The translations under genes were made by a program, and so were the position numbers. Under the pieces are notes generated by a model. The model saw nothing but the letters and a program-made list of their open reading frames with translations. It was not told where the DNA came from and did not search any database. A DNA stretch of 6,088 nucleotides from Spirochaetes bacterium RBG_16_67_19 (GTDB lineage: Bacteria > Spirochaetota > Spirochaetia > SZUA-6 > DRHE01), in contig MIBK01000116.1 in assembly GCA_001829505.1 (NCBI GenBank), positions 3,742-9,829 on the forward strand, read 5' to 3'. Positions 1-5,527 of this stretch are shown here, in pieces. The first letter of the stretch is position 1, and the number at the start of each line of letters is the position of its first letter.

Positions 1-1643
1 GGCAGGGGGAAGGGGCGGAAGCAGCCCAGGCGCCGGAAGCCCTGCCGGTCGGCCTCCAGGAACTCCCCTCCCCAGATCGTGCCGTCGGTGCCGTAGCCGG
101 TGCCGTCGAAGGTCAATGCCAGGGCCCGCTCCAGGCCGTGCTCGGCCATGACCGCCAGCGCGTGGGCGTGGTGGTGCTGCACGCCGATCTGGCGAGCGTC
201 GGGGAACTTCGCCGCCAGGCGGCTGGAATGGTACAGGGGGTGCGGGTCGAAGGCCACCGCCTCCGGCCTGACCCCGTACAGCTCCAGGATGCGCTCGACT
301 TGCCGCTGGAAATCGGATTGGGTGAGCGGATCCTCCAGGTCGCCGATGAAAGGAGCCAGGTACACGTCGCTGCCGCGCGCCAGGGCGGGGGCGTTCTTCA
401 AGTCCCCGCCCAGCCCCAGGGTGATCCGGGGCAGCGGGGCGCGCAAGGTGACCAGGCCGGGCACGTATCCGCGGGAACGGCGCAGGAGCACCGGCGTACG
501 GTTGCAGACCCGCAGCACCGAGTCGTCGGTGCGGAAAACGATCTTCCGGTCGTTGGTCAGGAACAGGTCCGCGGCCTCCCCCAGCCGGGAGCGGGCCTCG
601 GCGGGAGCGGTGAGGATCGGCTCGCCCCTGCGGTTGCCGGAGGTCATGATCAGGTGCCGGAAGCCGGCCGGGGCCCGCGGATGGCGGAAGAGCAGCAGGT
701 GCAGCGGAGTGTAGGGCAGCATGATCCCCAGGGTGCCGGTGTTGCTGACCTCCGCCAGGTGAGCGGGGGCCCCCGGTCGGATCGGCCGGATCAGGATCGG
801 GGCGGCGGGGGAGGCCAGCAGCTCCTGGTCGCCGTCTTCCAGCAGGCACAGGGCGCGGGCCTCCTGCGGGTCCGCGACCATGAGGGCGAAGGGTTTGCGC
901 TCGCGTTCCTTGTCCCTGCGCAGGCGGGCCACCGCCCCGGCGGTGCGCGGATCGGCGGCCAGGTGGAAACCGCCGATGCCCTGCAGGGCCAGCACGCGGC
1001 CCTCCTGAAGGGCCGCCACCGCCTGCGGCAGCGGATCCCCGGGCAGGGGCCGGCCGCTCGCGTCGGTCAGGCTCAGCTTGGGACCGCAGGCCGGGCAGGA
1101 ATTGGTCTGGGAGTGGAAACGCCGGTCGTCGGGGTCCCCGTATTCCCGCAGGCATTCCGGGCACTGGCGGAAGTCGGCCATGGAGGTGGTTTCCCGGTCG
1201 AAAGGGGTGCGCTCGATGATCGAGTAGCGCGGTCCGCATTGGGTGCAGGTGATGAAGGGGTACAGGTAGCGGCGATCCCGGGGATCCAGCAGCTCGGCGG
1301 CGCACTGCGCGCACAGGGCCAGGTCGGGCGGGATGGGCGGGAAACGGTAGGCGTCCGGCAGGCTCTCCACGATGCGGAAGCCCTCTTCCCCTGAGGGCTC
1401 CAGAGGTTCGGCCTGCAGGGCGTCCAGGCGGGCCGCCGGCGGCAGCAGGCGCCGCAGCTCCTCCGGGAACCTCTCCACCGCCTCCCCCGGGCCCTCCAGC
1501 TCCGCCACGACTTCGGAGCGCTGGTTGCGCACGAAACCGCTCAGTCCCAGGGCCAGGGCGCAACGGTACACGGTCGGGCGGAAGCCCACGCCCTGGATGA
1601 CGCCGCGGAAGCGGTAGCGTACGCGGATCCTGGCCGCCTTCAT
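1..1643 (-). CDS. hypF: HypF, carbamoyltransferase for [NiFe] hydrogenase maturation (C-terminus cut by window edge)
   Basis: HypF uses carbamoyl phosphate and ATP to make the thiocarbamoyl group on HypE, which becomes the CN ligands of the [NiFe] hydrogenase active site; it acts in the cytoplasm. The 547 visible residues show the full domain order. An N-terminal acylphosphatase domain carries GVIQGVGFRP with the catalytic pair R22 and N40. Two zinc fingers have exact family spacing: Cys pairs at 111/114, 133/136, 161/164 and 183/186, separated by 18, 24 and 18 residues. A YrdC-like domain (about 205-390) has KPFALMV and TSGNRRGEPI. The start of the Kae1-like carbamoyltransferase domain shows GLGGDLKNAPAL (410-421), the metal-binding VQHHHAHA (488-495) and FDGTGYGTDGTIWGGE (512-527). 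The family is about 750 residues, so about 200 are missing at the left edge. ATG 1643 is chosen because the acylphosphatase motif follows at the normal distance and no good alternative start lies nearby. No other hyp gene is visible here; the downstream side lies outside the window. Confidence 0.97.
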   Translation of the reverse strand, partial: MKAARIRVRYRFRGVIQGVGFRPTVYRCALALGLSGFVRNQRSEVVAELEGPGEAVERFPEELRRLLPPAARLDALQAEPLEPSGEEGFRIVESLPDAYRFPPIPPDLALCAQCAAELLDPRDRRYLYPFITCTQCGPRYSIIERTPFDRETTSMADFRQCPECLREYGDPDDRRFHSQTNSCPACGPKLSLTDASGRPLPGDPLPQAVAALQEGRVLALQGIGGFHLAADPRTAGAVARLRRDKERERKPFALMVADPQEARALCLLEDGDQELLASPAAPILIRPIRPGAPAHLAEVSNTGTLGIMLPYTPLHLLLFRHPRAPAGFRHLIMTSGNRRGEPILTAPAEARSRLGEAADLFLTNDRKIVFRTDDSVLRVCNRTPVLLRRSRGYVPGLVTLRAPLPRITLGLGGDLKNAPALARGSDVYLAPFIGDLEDPLTQSDFQRQVERILELYGVRPEAVAFDPHPLYHSSRLAAKFPDARQIGVQHHHAHALAVMAEHGLERALALTFDGTGYGTDGTIWGGEFLEADRQGFRRLGCFRPFPL

Positions 1644-1652
1644 CGCCTGAGG

Positions 1653-1682
1653 ATAGTACCCAGGCGGGGTAGGGCGAATCAA
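1653..1682 (-). promoter_or_regulatory. Putative sigma-70 type promoter of hypF
   Basis: Reading the minus strand, TTGATT (1682-1677, four of six to TTGACA) is followed after 18 bases by TACTAT (1658-1653, four of six to TATAAT). The expected transcription start, six or seven bases further on, falls about three bases before the hypF ATG at 1643. No proper Shine-Dalgarno is seen, only AGG directly before the start. The message would therefore be almost leaderless. Called by eye. Confidence 0.5.
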
Positions 1683-1695
1683 GGCGTCGCCTTGA
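1679..1695. promoter_or_regulatory. Perfect 17-bp palindrome between divergent promoters, candidate operator
   Basis: The sequence TCAAGGCGTCGCCTTGA has 8-bp arms around a single central T and no mismatch. It sits midway between hypF and the UPRTase gene and overlaps the proposed -35 boxes of both (1677-1682 and 1692-1697). Some of the symmetry is explained by the two facing -35 boxes, which supply the outer TCAA and TTGA; the inner GGCG-T-CGCC is the extra part. A repressor bound here could shut both promoters. No regulator gene is in the window to pair with it. Confidence 0.45.
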
Positions 1696-1720
1696 CGAAG
1701 GGGGAGGCGGGAGTTAGAGT
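1692..1720 (+). promoter_or_regulatory. Putative promoter of the UPRTase-like gene, likely leaderless
   Basis: TTGACG (1692-1697, five of six to consensus) is followed after exactly 17 bases by TAGAGT (1715-1720, four of six). Transcription would begin near 1727, that is at or one base before the ATG at 1728, the arrangement typical of leaderless genes with a TANNNT box just ahead of the start. The in-frame TTG at 1692 is thus more likely part of the -35 box than a start codon. Confidence 0.55.
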
Positions 1721-1727
1721 GGCAGCG

Positions 1728-2798
1728 ATGAAATCACCGATCATCCTGCAAGCCGCCGACCTGGACGGGTTCCTCACCGAGAAGGACCGCGGCACCATCG
1801 CCGCCGTGGACGCCAAGTACTCCGAGGCCATGAAGCTTTTCCCGCTGCTGGAAAAAAACGGCAAGGGCTCCGGGCGCCTGGAGGCCCGCGAGCGGCTGAC
1901 CAGCGTCTACAACGAGCTGGGCAAGATGATGCAGGAGATCGTGCGCTCCGAGCCCAACATCCACGTGTACTCCTTCGAGGCCCCCCGGGCCACGCACGGG
2001 GAGGCCTCCCGCCTGATCGCCAAGCTGCGCGACAGCGCCACCCAGCGTCCGGAATTCGTCTACTACACCCAGCGGGCCTACGAGCTGCTGTTCAACCTGG
2101 CCTTCGGCAGTTCGGTGGCCGCCAAGAAGAACTACATCTTCGTGGACACCCCGGTGAATATTCCCGTGCAGAACTACGCGGTGCACAAGATCCCGGACAT
2201 CGACGAGAAGATCGGCAACAGCGTGATGTGCGTGATGCTGCGCGCCGCCCTGCTGCCCTCCATGATCGTGTCCAAAGAGGTGCAGGAGTATTCCTCCGAC
2301 GGCTACGTCACCCCCTTCGCCCTGTTCAAGATCAGCCGCGACGACAAGAAGGACGAGCACGACATGGCCTACATCCTGGACCTGAAGCGCTCCTACTTCG
2401 ACCTGAACAGCCTGAACGGCAAGGACCTGTTTTTCGCCGATCCCATGAACGCCACCGGCGGCAGCCTGGTCACCATCGTGAAGTACCTGCAGGACCAGGG
2501 GATCAGGCCCCGCTCCATCAAGTTCCTGAACGTCATCTCCGTGCTGAAGGGCAGCTTGCGCATCGTACGGGCCATTCAGAACTCGGAGATCTACACCCTC
2601 TGGATGGACCCTTCCCTGAACCACAAGGCCTACATCATGCCCGGGCTGGGGGACGCCGGGGACCGCATCAACGGGGCCGACGAGCACGACCAGCCGCGCA
2701 ACATCATCCAGCTCATCGCCGACTACGGAGTGGGTATTTCCTCCCTCTACCGGGCCCAGCTCCGCGAGATCGAGCGCACCGTGCTGGGCAAGCTGTAA
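1728..2798 (+). CDS. upp: Uracil phosphoribosyltransferase family protein with N-terminal extension
   Basis: UPRTases salvage uracil, joining it to PRPP to give UMP and pyrophosphate in the cytoplasm. The C-terminal part shows the family signature: a PRPP loop DPMNATGGS (residues 238-246, usually DPMLATGGS) and a uracil-binding segment YIMPGLGDAGDR (302-313). MLRAALLP (170-177) corresponds to the usual LRAG strand, with Ala for Gly. LRDSATQRPEF (100-110) matches the family's early LRD..T...F helix. At 356 residues it is far longer than the usual ~208: about 75 extra residues precede the core, with another insertion near 185-230. Start choice: ATG 1728 fits the proposed leaderless promoter. 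GTG 1719 (three codons earlier, with GGGAG at 1709-1713) is a rival, though it overlaps the -10 box. A membrane protein gene follows after 4 bases, probably in the same operon. The family is certain to me; true uracil activity is inferred, since loop residues differ and the extension is unexplained. Confidence 0.85.
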   Translation: MKSPIILQAADLDGFLTEKDRGTIAAVDAKYSEAMKLFPLLEKNGKGSGRLEARERLTSVYNELGKMMQEIVRSEPNIHVYSFEAPRATHGEASRLIAKLRDSATQRPEFVYYTQRAYELLFNLAFGSSVAAKKNYIFVDTPVNIPVQNYAVHKIPDIDEKIGNSVMCVMLRAALLPSMIVSKEVQEYSSDGYVTPFALFKISRDDKKDEHDMAYILDLKRSYFDLNSLNGKDLFFADPMNATGGSLVTIVKYLQDQGIRPRSIKFLNVISVLKGSLRIVRAIQNSEIYTLWMDPSLNHKAYIMPGLGDAGDRINGADEHDQPRNIIQLIADYGVGISSLYRAQLREIERTVLGKL

Positions 2799-2802
2799 GG
2801 CA

Positions 2803-3462
2803 ATGATTCTCTTTTCCCTGTTCGGCATACCGGTCTTCGCCCTGGCCGCCTTCGGCCTGGAGCGCTGGTTCAGCCCCTTGGCCGCCGCGGCCGCGCCGGA
2901 AGGCCGGGAGGAGGGCCGGGCGGAGGAGCGCCCGCCGTTCTGGCACTTGCTGTGGGGGGCCCTCTTCGCGGTGCCCTGCTGGTTCCTGCTGCGCCCGCTG
3001 GGCAGGATCTTTCCGGATTCCTACCGTCCCTTCCTGCTGTACCTGCACCTGCTGGGGCGGGACCACCTTTTCCAGGCCGGTTTCCTGGCGCTGGCTTTTT
3101 TCAGCTTCCTGCGCGCAGCCGGGCTGCGGCGCCTGGCCTTTTTCGCCGCCGGGTACCTGAGCCTGCTGGGCCTGGGAGCAGCGCTGGCCGCGCGCGGAAT
3201 GCAGGACGCCTATGAGCTGTTCCTGCTGCCCAGCCTGCGCATGTCGGCTTTGCTCCTGCTGCCCTTCCTGTTCGCCCGTGCCCGCGAGGAAGCCGGGCTG
3301 CGCCAGACGGCCGCCCTGGCCCTGTTCGTGTTGGTCCCCCTGGCCGGGGGATTGACGGCCTTCCTGTACGCCCGCTCCTGGCAGCTGTGGGCCGGCGCCA
3401 GCGCGCTGCTGCTGTTCGGGGGAGCCCTGGCCTGCCTTCCCTACCTGAGGGACACCCGATAA
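2803..3462 (+). CDS. Unrecognised multi-spanning membrane protein
   Basis: A 219-residue, strongly hydrophobic protein I do not recognise. Likely membrane segments lie near residues 2-20, 46-63, 88-104, 110-130, 137-158, 168-189 and 194-214, giving six or seven passes. After the first segment comes a charged loop (about 33-45, rich in Glu and Arg), and short Arg-containing loops occur between later helices. No transporter or enzyme motif stands out, and it is far too short to be a UraA-type uracil permease. Its ATG lies 4 bases after the stop of the UPRTase-like gene with only AAGG over that stop as ribosome site, so translation is probably coupled and the two are co-transcribed. Its TAA stop lies within the A run that forms the U tract of the convergent fba terminator. 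Codon use and GC content look like the neighbours, so it appears native. Function unknown. Confidence 0.8.
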   Translation: MILFSLFGIPVFALAAFGLERWFSPLAAAAAPEGREEGRAEERPPFWHLLWGALFAVPCWFLLRPLGRIFPDSYRPFLLYLHLLGRDHLFQAGFLALAFFSFLRAAGLRRLAFFAAGYLSLLGLGAALAARGMQDAYELFLLPSLRMSALLLLPFLFARAREEAGLRQTAALALFVLVPLAGGLTAFLYARSWQLWAGASALLLFGGALACLPYLRDTR

Positions 3463-3492
3463 AAAAGCCCCCGCTCCGGAAAGGAGGGGGGC
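3461..3492 (-). terminator. Intrinsic terminator of fba
   Basis: GCCCCC-G-CTCC (3467-3477) pairs with GGAG-GGGGGC (3483-3492) around the loop GGAAA, giving ten pairs with one bulged G (3473). On the minus strand the hairpin is followed by six T's (opposite 3466-3461), and it starts 24 bases after the fba stop codon. On the plus strand no T run follows the stem, so it should terminate fba but only weakly, if at all, the membrane-protein gene that converges on it. Confidence 0.85.
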
Positions 3493-3516
3493 CTGGATGA
3501 TCGGTTCAGAACGGTC

Positions 3517-4488
3517 TCAGACCCGGTCGGCGCTGCCCAGCACTTCCTTGTTCTTGCGCACGATGAGCTTGGTGAGCTCGTCGCGGGCCGGCCCCAGGTA
3601 CTTGCGGGGGTCGAACTCCTTCGGATTCTCCGCGAACACCTTGCGGATCATGGCCGTGACCACCAGCCTCCCGTCGGAGTCGATGTTGACCTTGCAGACC
3701 GCGGATTTGGCGGCCCGGCGAAGCTGCTCCTCGGAAACCCCCACGGCCCCTTCCATCTTGCCGCCGAACTTGTTGATGATGGCCACGTACTCGGGGAGCA
3801 CGGAGCTGGCCCCGTGCAGGACGATGGGGAATCCCGGGATGCGCCGCTCGATCTCCTCCAGGATGTCGAAGCGCAGCGGCGGCGGCTGCTCTCCGGGCTT
3901 CACCTTGAACTTGTAGGCCCCGTGGGAGGTGCCGATGGAGATGGCCAGGCTGTCCACGCCGGTCTTCTTGACGAAGTCCTCCACGTCGTCGGGATTGGTG
4001 TAGTTGGAGGATTTGTGGGAAACCTCGTCCTCGATGCCGGCCAGCACCCCCAGCTCCCCTTCCACGGTCACGTCGTGCTTATGGGCGAACTCCACCACCT
4101 TGCGGGTCAGGGCCACGTTCTCCGCGTAGGGATGGGCCGAGCCGTCGATCATCACCGAGGAGAAGCCGCTTTCGATGCAGGATACGCACAGCTCGTAGGT
4201 GTCCCCGTGGTCCAGGTGCAGCGCCACCGGGATGAGCACTCCGGACTCCTTGACCACCTTCATGGCCCCTTCGGCCATGTAGCGCAGCAGGGTCTGGTTG
4301 GCGTACTGGCGGGCCCCCTTGGAGATCTGCAGGATCACCGGTGAACGGCTCTGGATGCAGCCCTGGATGATGGCTTGCAGCTGTTCCAGGTTGTTGAAAT
4401 TGTACGCCGGGATGGCGTAGCCGCCGGCCATGGCTTTCTTGAACATCTCGCGGGTGTTGGAAAGGCCCAAATCCTGATATCGAACCAT
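3517..4488 (-). CDS. fba: Fructose-bisphosphate aldolase, class II (class IIB type)
   Basis: This enzyme reversibly splits fructose 1,6-bisphosphate into dihydroxyacetone phosphate and glyceraldehyde 3-phosphate in glycolysis and gluconeogenesis, using a zinc ion rather than a Schiff-base lysine. The 323-residue protein is complete. AIPAYNFNN (25-33) is the class II N-terminal motif. HLDHGD (91-96) holds the catalytic Asp93 and zinc ligand His94. GELGVLAG (144-151) is the conserved Glu-containing loop. GTSHGAYKF (186-194) and VLHGASS (223-229) provide the other zinc histidines, His189 and His225. VNIDSD (267-272) is the phosphate/substrate-binding strand. Overall it resembles, from memory, the treponemal and Giardia-type class IIB aldolases. 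The start is well supported: AAGGAG lies six bases before ATG 4488, with a strong promoter behind it. It is transcribed alone, divergent from the lipoprotein gene and convergent with the membrane-protein gene, and ends in its own terminator. Confidence 0.97.
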   Translation of the reverse strand: MVRYQDLGLSNTREMFKKAMAGGYAIPAYNFNNLEQLQAIIQGCIQSRSPVILQISKGARQYANQTLLRYMAEGAMKVVKESGVLIPVALHLDHGDTYELCVSCIESGFSSVMIDGSAHPYAENVALTRKVVEFAHKHDVTVEGELGVLAGIEDEVSHKSSNYTNPDDVEDFVKKTGVDSLAISIGTSHGAYKFKVKPGEQPPPLRFDILEEIERRIPGFPIVLHGASSVLPEYVAIINKFGGKMEGAVGVSEEQLRRAAKSAVCKVNIDSDGRLVVTAMIRKVFAENPKEFDPRKYLGPARDELTKLIVRKNKEVLGSADRV

Positions 4489-4494
4489 CTTTCG

Positions 4495-4500
4495 CTCCTT
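4495..4500 (-). promoter_or_regulatory. Strong Shine-Dalgarno of fba
   Basis: The minus strand reads AAGGAG, then six bases, then the fba ATG at 4488. It is the strongest ribosome binding site in the window and fixes the fba start; the other promoter-proximal genes lack anything comparable. Confidence 0.85.
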
Positions 4501-4514
4501 GCAGGCTGCAATTC

Positions 4515-4527
4515 AGTCAGTTTGACT
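4515..4527. repeat. Short inverted repeat at the fba start site
   Basis: AGTCA-GTT-TGACT has 5-bp perfect arms around three bases. It overlaps the proposed fba -10 box (4525-4530) and the expected transcription start (about 4518). It could be an operator or the base of a small leader hairpin, but arms this short arise often by chance. Confidence 0.25.
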
Positions 4528-4553
4528 ATGCAGACTCCCGCCGGGACTGTCAA
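4525..4553 (-). promoter_or_regulatory. Sigma-70 type promoter of fba
   Basis: On the minus strand a perfect TTGACA (4553-4548) is followed after exactly 17 bases by CATAGT (4530-4525, four of six to TATAAT). The start would lie near 4518, giving a leader of about 30 bases that contains the AAGGAG site. This is the best promoter in the window and fits a highly expressed glycolytic gene. Confidence 0.75.
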
Positions 4554-4562
4554 TACTGGGGG

Positions 4563-4587
4563 GCCGGCCTTGACCGGTTCGGCCGGC
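4563..4587. repeat. Inverted repeat GCCGGCC / GGCCGGC upstream of the lipoprotein gene
   Basis: GCCGGCC (4563-4569) and GGCCGGC (4581-4587) are perfect inverted copies separated by 11 bases. The proposed -35 box TTGACC (4570-4575) lies in the loop. It could be an operator for the lipoprotein/lipA unit. Such GC-only words are frequent in DNA of this composition, so chance is not excluded. Confidence 0.35.
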
Positions 4588-4598
4588 GGTAGTAGGTT
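4570..4598 (+). promoter_or_regulatory. Possible promoter of the lipoprotein/lipA unit
   Basis: TTGACC (4570-4575, five of six to consensus) is followed after 17 bases by TAGGTT (4593-4598, only three of six, but keeping the key TA...T). Transcription would start near 4605, leaving about eight bases before ATG 4613. No Shine-Dalgarno fits in that space, in line with a near-leaderless message. The weak -10 box keeps confidence low. Confidence 0.35.
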
Positions 4599-4612
4599 GT
4601 CGGCATTCGCGA

Positions 4613-5527
4613 ATGCGCAAGCTTTGGATGCTGATCCTGTTTCCGCTCCTGCTTTCCTGCCGGCCGCTGCCGTCGCTGCTCGTGCTGCTTGACCCCTACA
4701 CCGCGGAACTGCTGGCGGCCGAGGGTCTGGATGCGGCCGCCTTGCGTCGGGAGCTGCGCGCCGCCTTCCGCGTCCGGGTCCAGGTCGTGGACCCCCTGGC
4801 GGAGGCTGCTGTCGAGGCGGAGCGTCTGGCCCGGGCTTCCGGTGCCGGCTGGGTTTTTCTCGCGCCCCTCCTGCCCCTGGACGCGGAAGCCCTGGCCGCC
4901 AGCCTGCCCGAGGTGCGCTTCCTGCGGGAACAACCGCTGTCCCCTCGGGCGCCCAACCTGCGCCGCCTGCGCTTCCAGCGGGAGGAGGCCTGGCGGGCCG
5001 CGGGCACCATCGCCGCCCGGATGCTGACCCAGCCTTCGTTGCTGGGGGGGGACCAGGCCCGCGGCGCGCCGAAGGCGGGGTTGCTCCAGGCCGTGCCGAC
5101 CCTTCAGGGCAGCCTGGAGGCCGATGCCTTCCGGCAGGGGTTCCTGTCCGAGGCTGGGCCCGAGCTGCTGGTGGAACGCACGATCGGCAGCCTGACGGAC
5201 ACCGGCCAGGCGCGCCGGCTTCTGGAAAGGATGCAAGAGGAGGGAGTGGCCGTCTTCATGCTGAAAACTTACGCTTTGTCCGGCTTCTGCCTGGAGTTCC
5301 TGCGCGCCGAGGGTGGAATGGCCATTCTGGAGGACGGCGCGGGCCGCGGGGCCTTCCCCGACCAGGTGGCGCTGTGGCTGGAGGAGGACCTGGCCGGCGC
5401 CCTGCGCAACCTGGGCTCGACTCCGGATGGAGAGCCGGTTCTCGGCCCGGTTCGCCTGCGGAGCGGCGCTGTGCTGCGCTCTTCGCCGGCCCGCGCCGAG
5501 CTGGGATTCCCGGAGATGTTCGAGTGA
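4613..5527 (+). CDS. Probable lipoprotein resembling a type 1 periplasmic binding protein (BMP-like)
   Basis: The 304-residue protein starts with a lipoprotein signal: charged MRKLW, a hydrophobic stretch (5-15) and the lipobox LLSC, so Cys16 would be lipidated and the protein anchored to a membrane facing the periplasm or surface. The mature part alternates hydrophobic strands and helices as in type 1 binding proteins: SLLVLLDP (21-28), VRVQVVDP (54-61) and WVFLAPLL (80-87), a helix AGTIAARML (130-138), then PKAGLLQA (153-160) followed by EADAFRQGF (169-177). A further strand GVAVFML (211-217) precedes a C-terminal part like the BMP/PnrA nucleoside-binding family. That resemblance is weak and the ligand is unknown; no ABC transporter genes are visible nearby. 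ATG 4613 gives the best signal peptide although no Shine-Dalgarno precedes it; ATG 4628 would lose the positive N-region. It overlaps lipA by 4 bases, so the two are probably co-transcribed. An 8-base G tract lies in its middle. Confidence 0.75.
   Translation: MRKLWMLILFPLLLSCRPLPSLLVLLDPYTAELLAAEGLDAAALRRELRAAFRVRVQVVDPLAEAAVEAERLARASGAGWVFLAPLLPLDAEALAASLPEVRFLREQPLSPRAPNLRRLRFQREEAWRAAGTIAARMLTQPSLLGGDQARGAPKAGLLQAVPTLQGSLEADAFRQGFLSEAGPELLVERTIGSLTDTGQARRLLERMQEEGVAVFMLKTYALSGFCLEFLRAEGGMAILEDGAGRGAFPDQVALWLEEDLAGALRNLGSTPDGEPVLGPVRLRSGAVLRSSPARAELGFPEMFE
5044..5051 (+). repeat. Eight-base G tract inside the lipoprotein gene
   Basis: Eight consecutive G's span codons 144-147 (Leu-Gly-Gly-Asp). 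A one-base slip would shift the frame mid-gene and truncate the protein, and could also affect translation of the overlapping lipA. The gene is in frame in this copy. Confidence 0.9.
5512..5515 (+). promoter_or_regulatory. Shine-Dalgarno that sets the lipA start
   Basis: GGAG lies eight bases before GTG 5524, inside the end of the lipoprotein gene. It supports the GTG start, which shares the GTGA overlap with the upstream stop codon. Confidence 0.6.

Noticed and set aside
138..1394. A 418-codon open frame on the plus strand opposite hypF
   Set aside because: It is antisense to hypF, whose domains and zinc-finger spacing are unmistakable; its composition (Gly, Gln, Arg, Val rich, no motif) is typical of a GC-rich shadow frame.
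1692..1697. TTG at 1692 as the start of the UPRTase-like gene
   Set aside because: It coincides with a five-of-six -35 box, no ribosome site precedes it, and ATG 1728 fits the promoter spacing.
2228..2806. A 192-codon frame overlapping the UPRTase-like gene on the same strand
   Set aside because: Arg/Pro/His-rich out-of-frame translation lying inside the real gene.
1734..2828. A 364-codon open frame on the minus strand opposite the UPRTase-like gene
   Set aside because: It is rich in Val, Gly, His, Leu and Gln, as expected from reading GC-rich codons backwards, and shows no recognisable domain, whereas the plus strand has clear UPRTase motifs.
3467..3492. The hairpin as a bidirectional terminator
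   Set aside because: Only the minus strand has a T run after the stem; on the plus strand the bases following are CTGGATGAT.
3814..4344. A 176-codon plus-strand frame within fba
   Set aside because: Antisense shadow of a well-supported aldolase.
4550..5236. Long minus-strand frames opposite the lipoprotein gene and lipA (4550-5236, 5269-5997)
   Set aside because: No motifs; Arg/Gln/Gly/Pro-rich composition; the plus strand has a lipoprotein signal and the LipA cysteine motifs.
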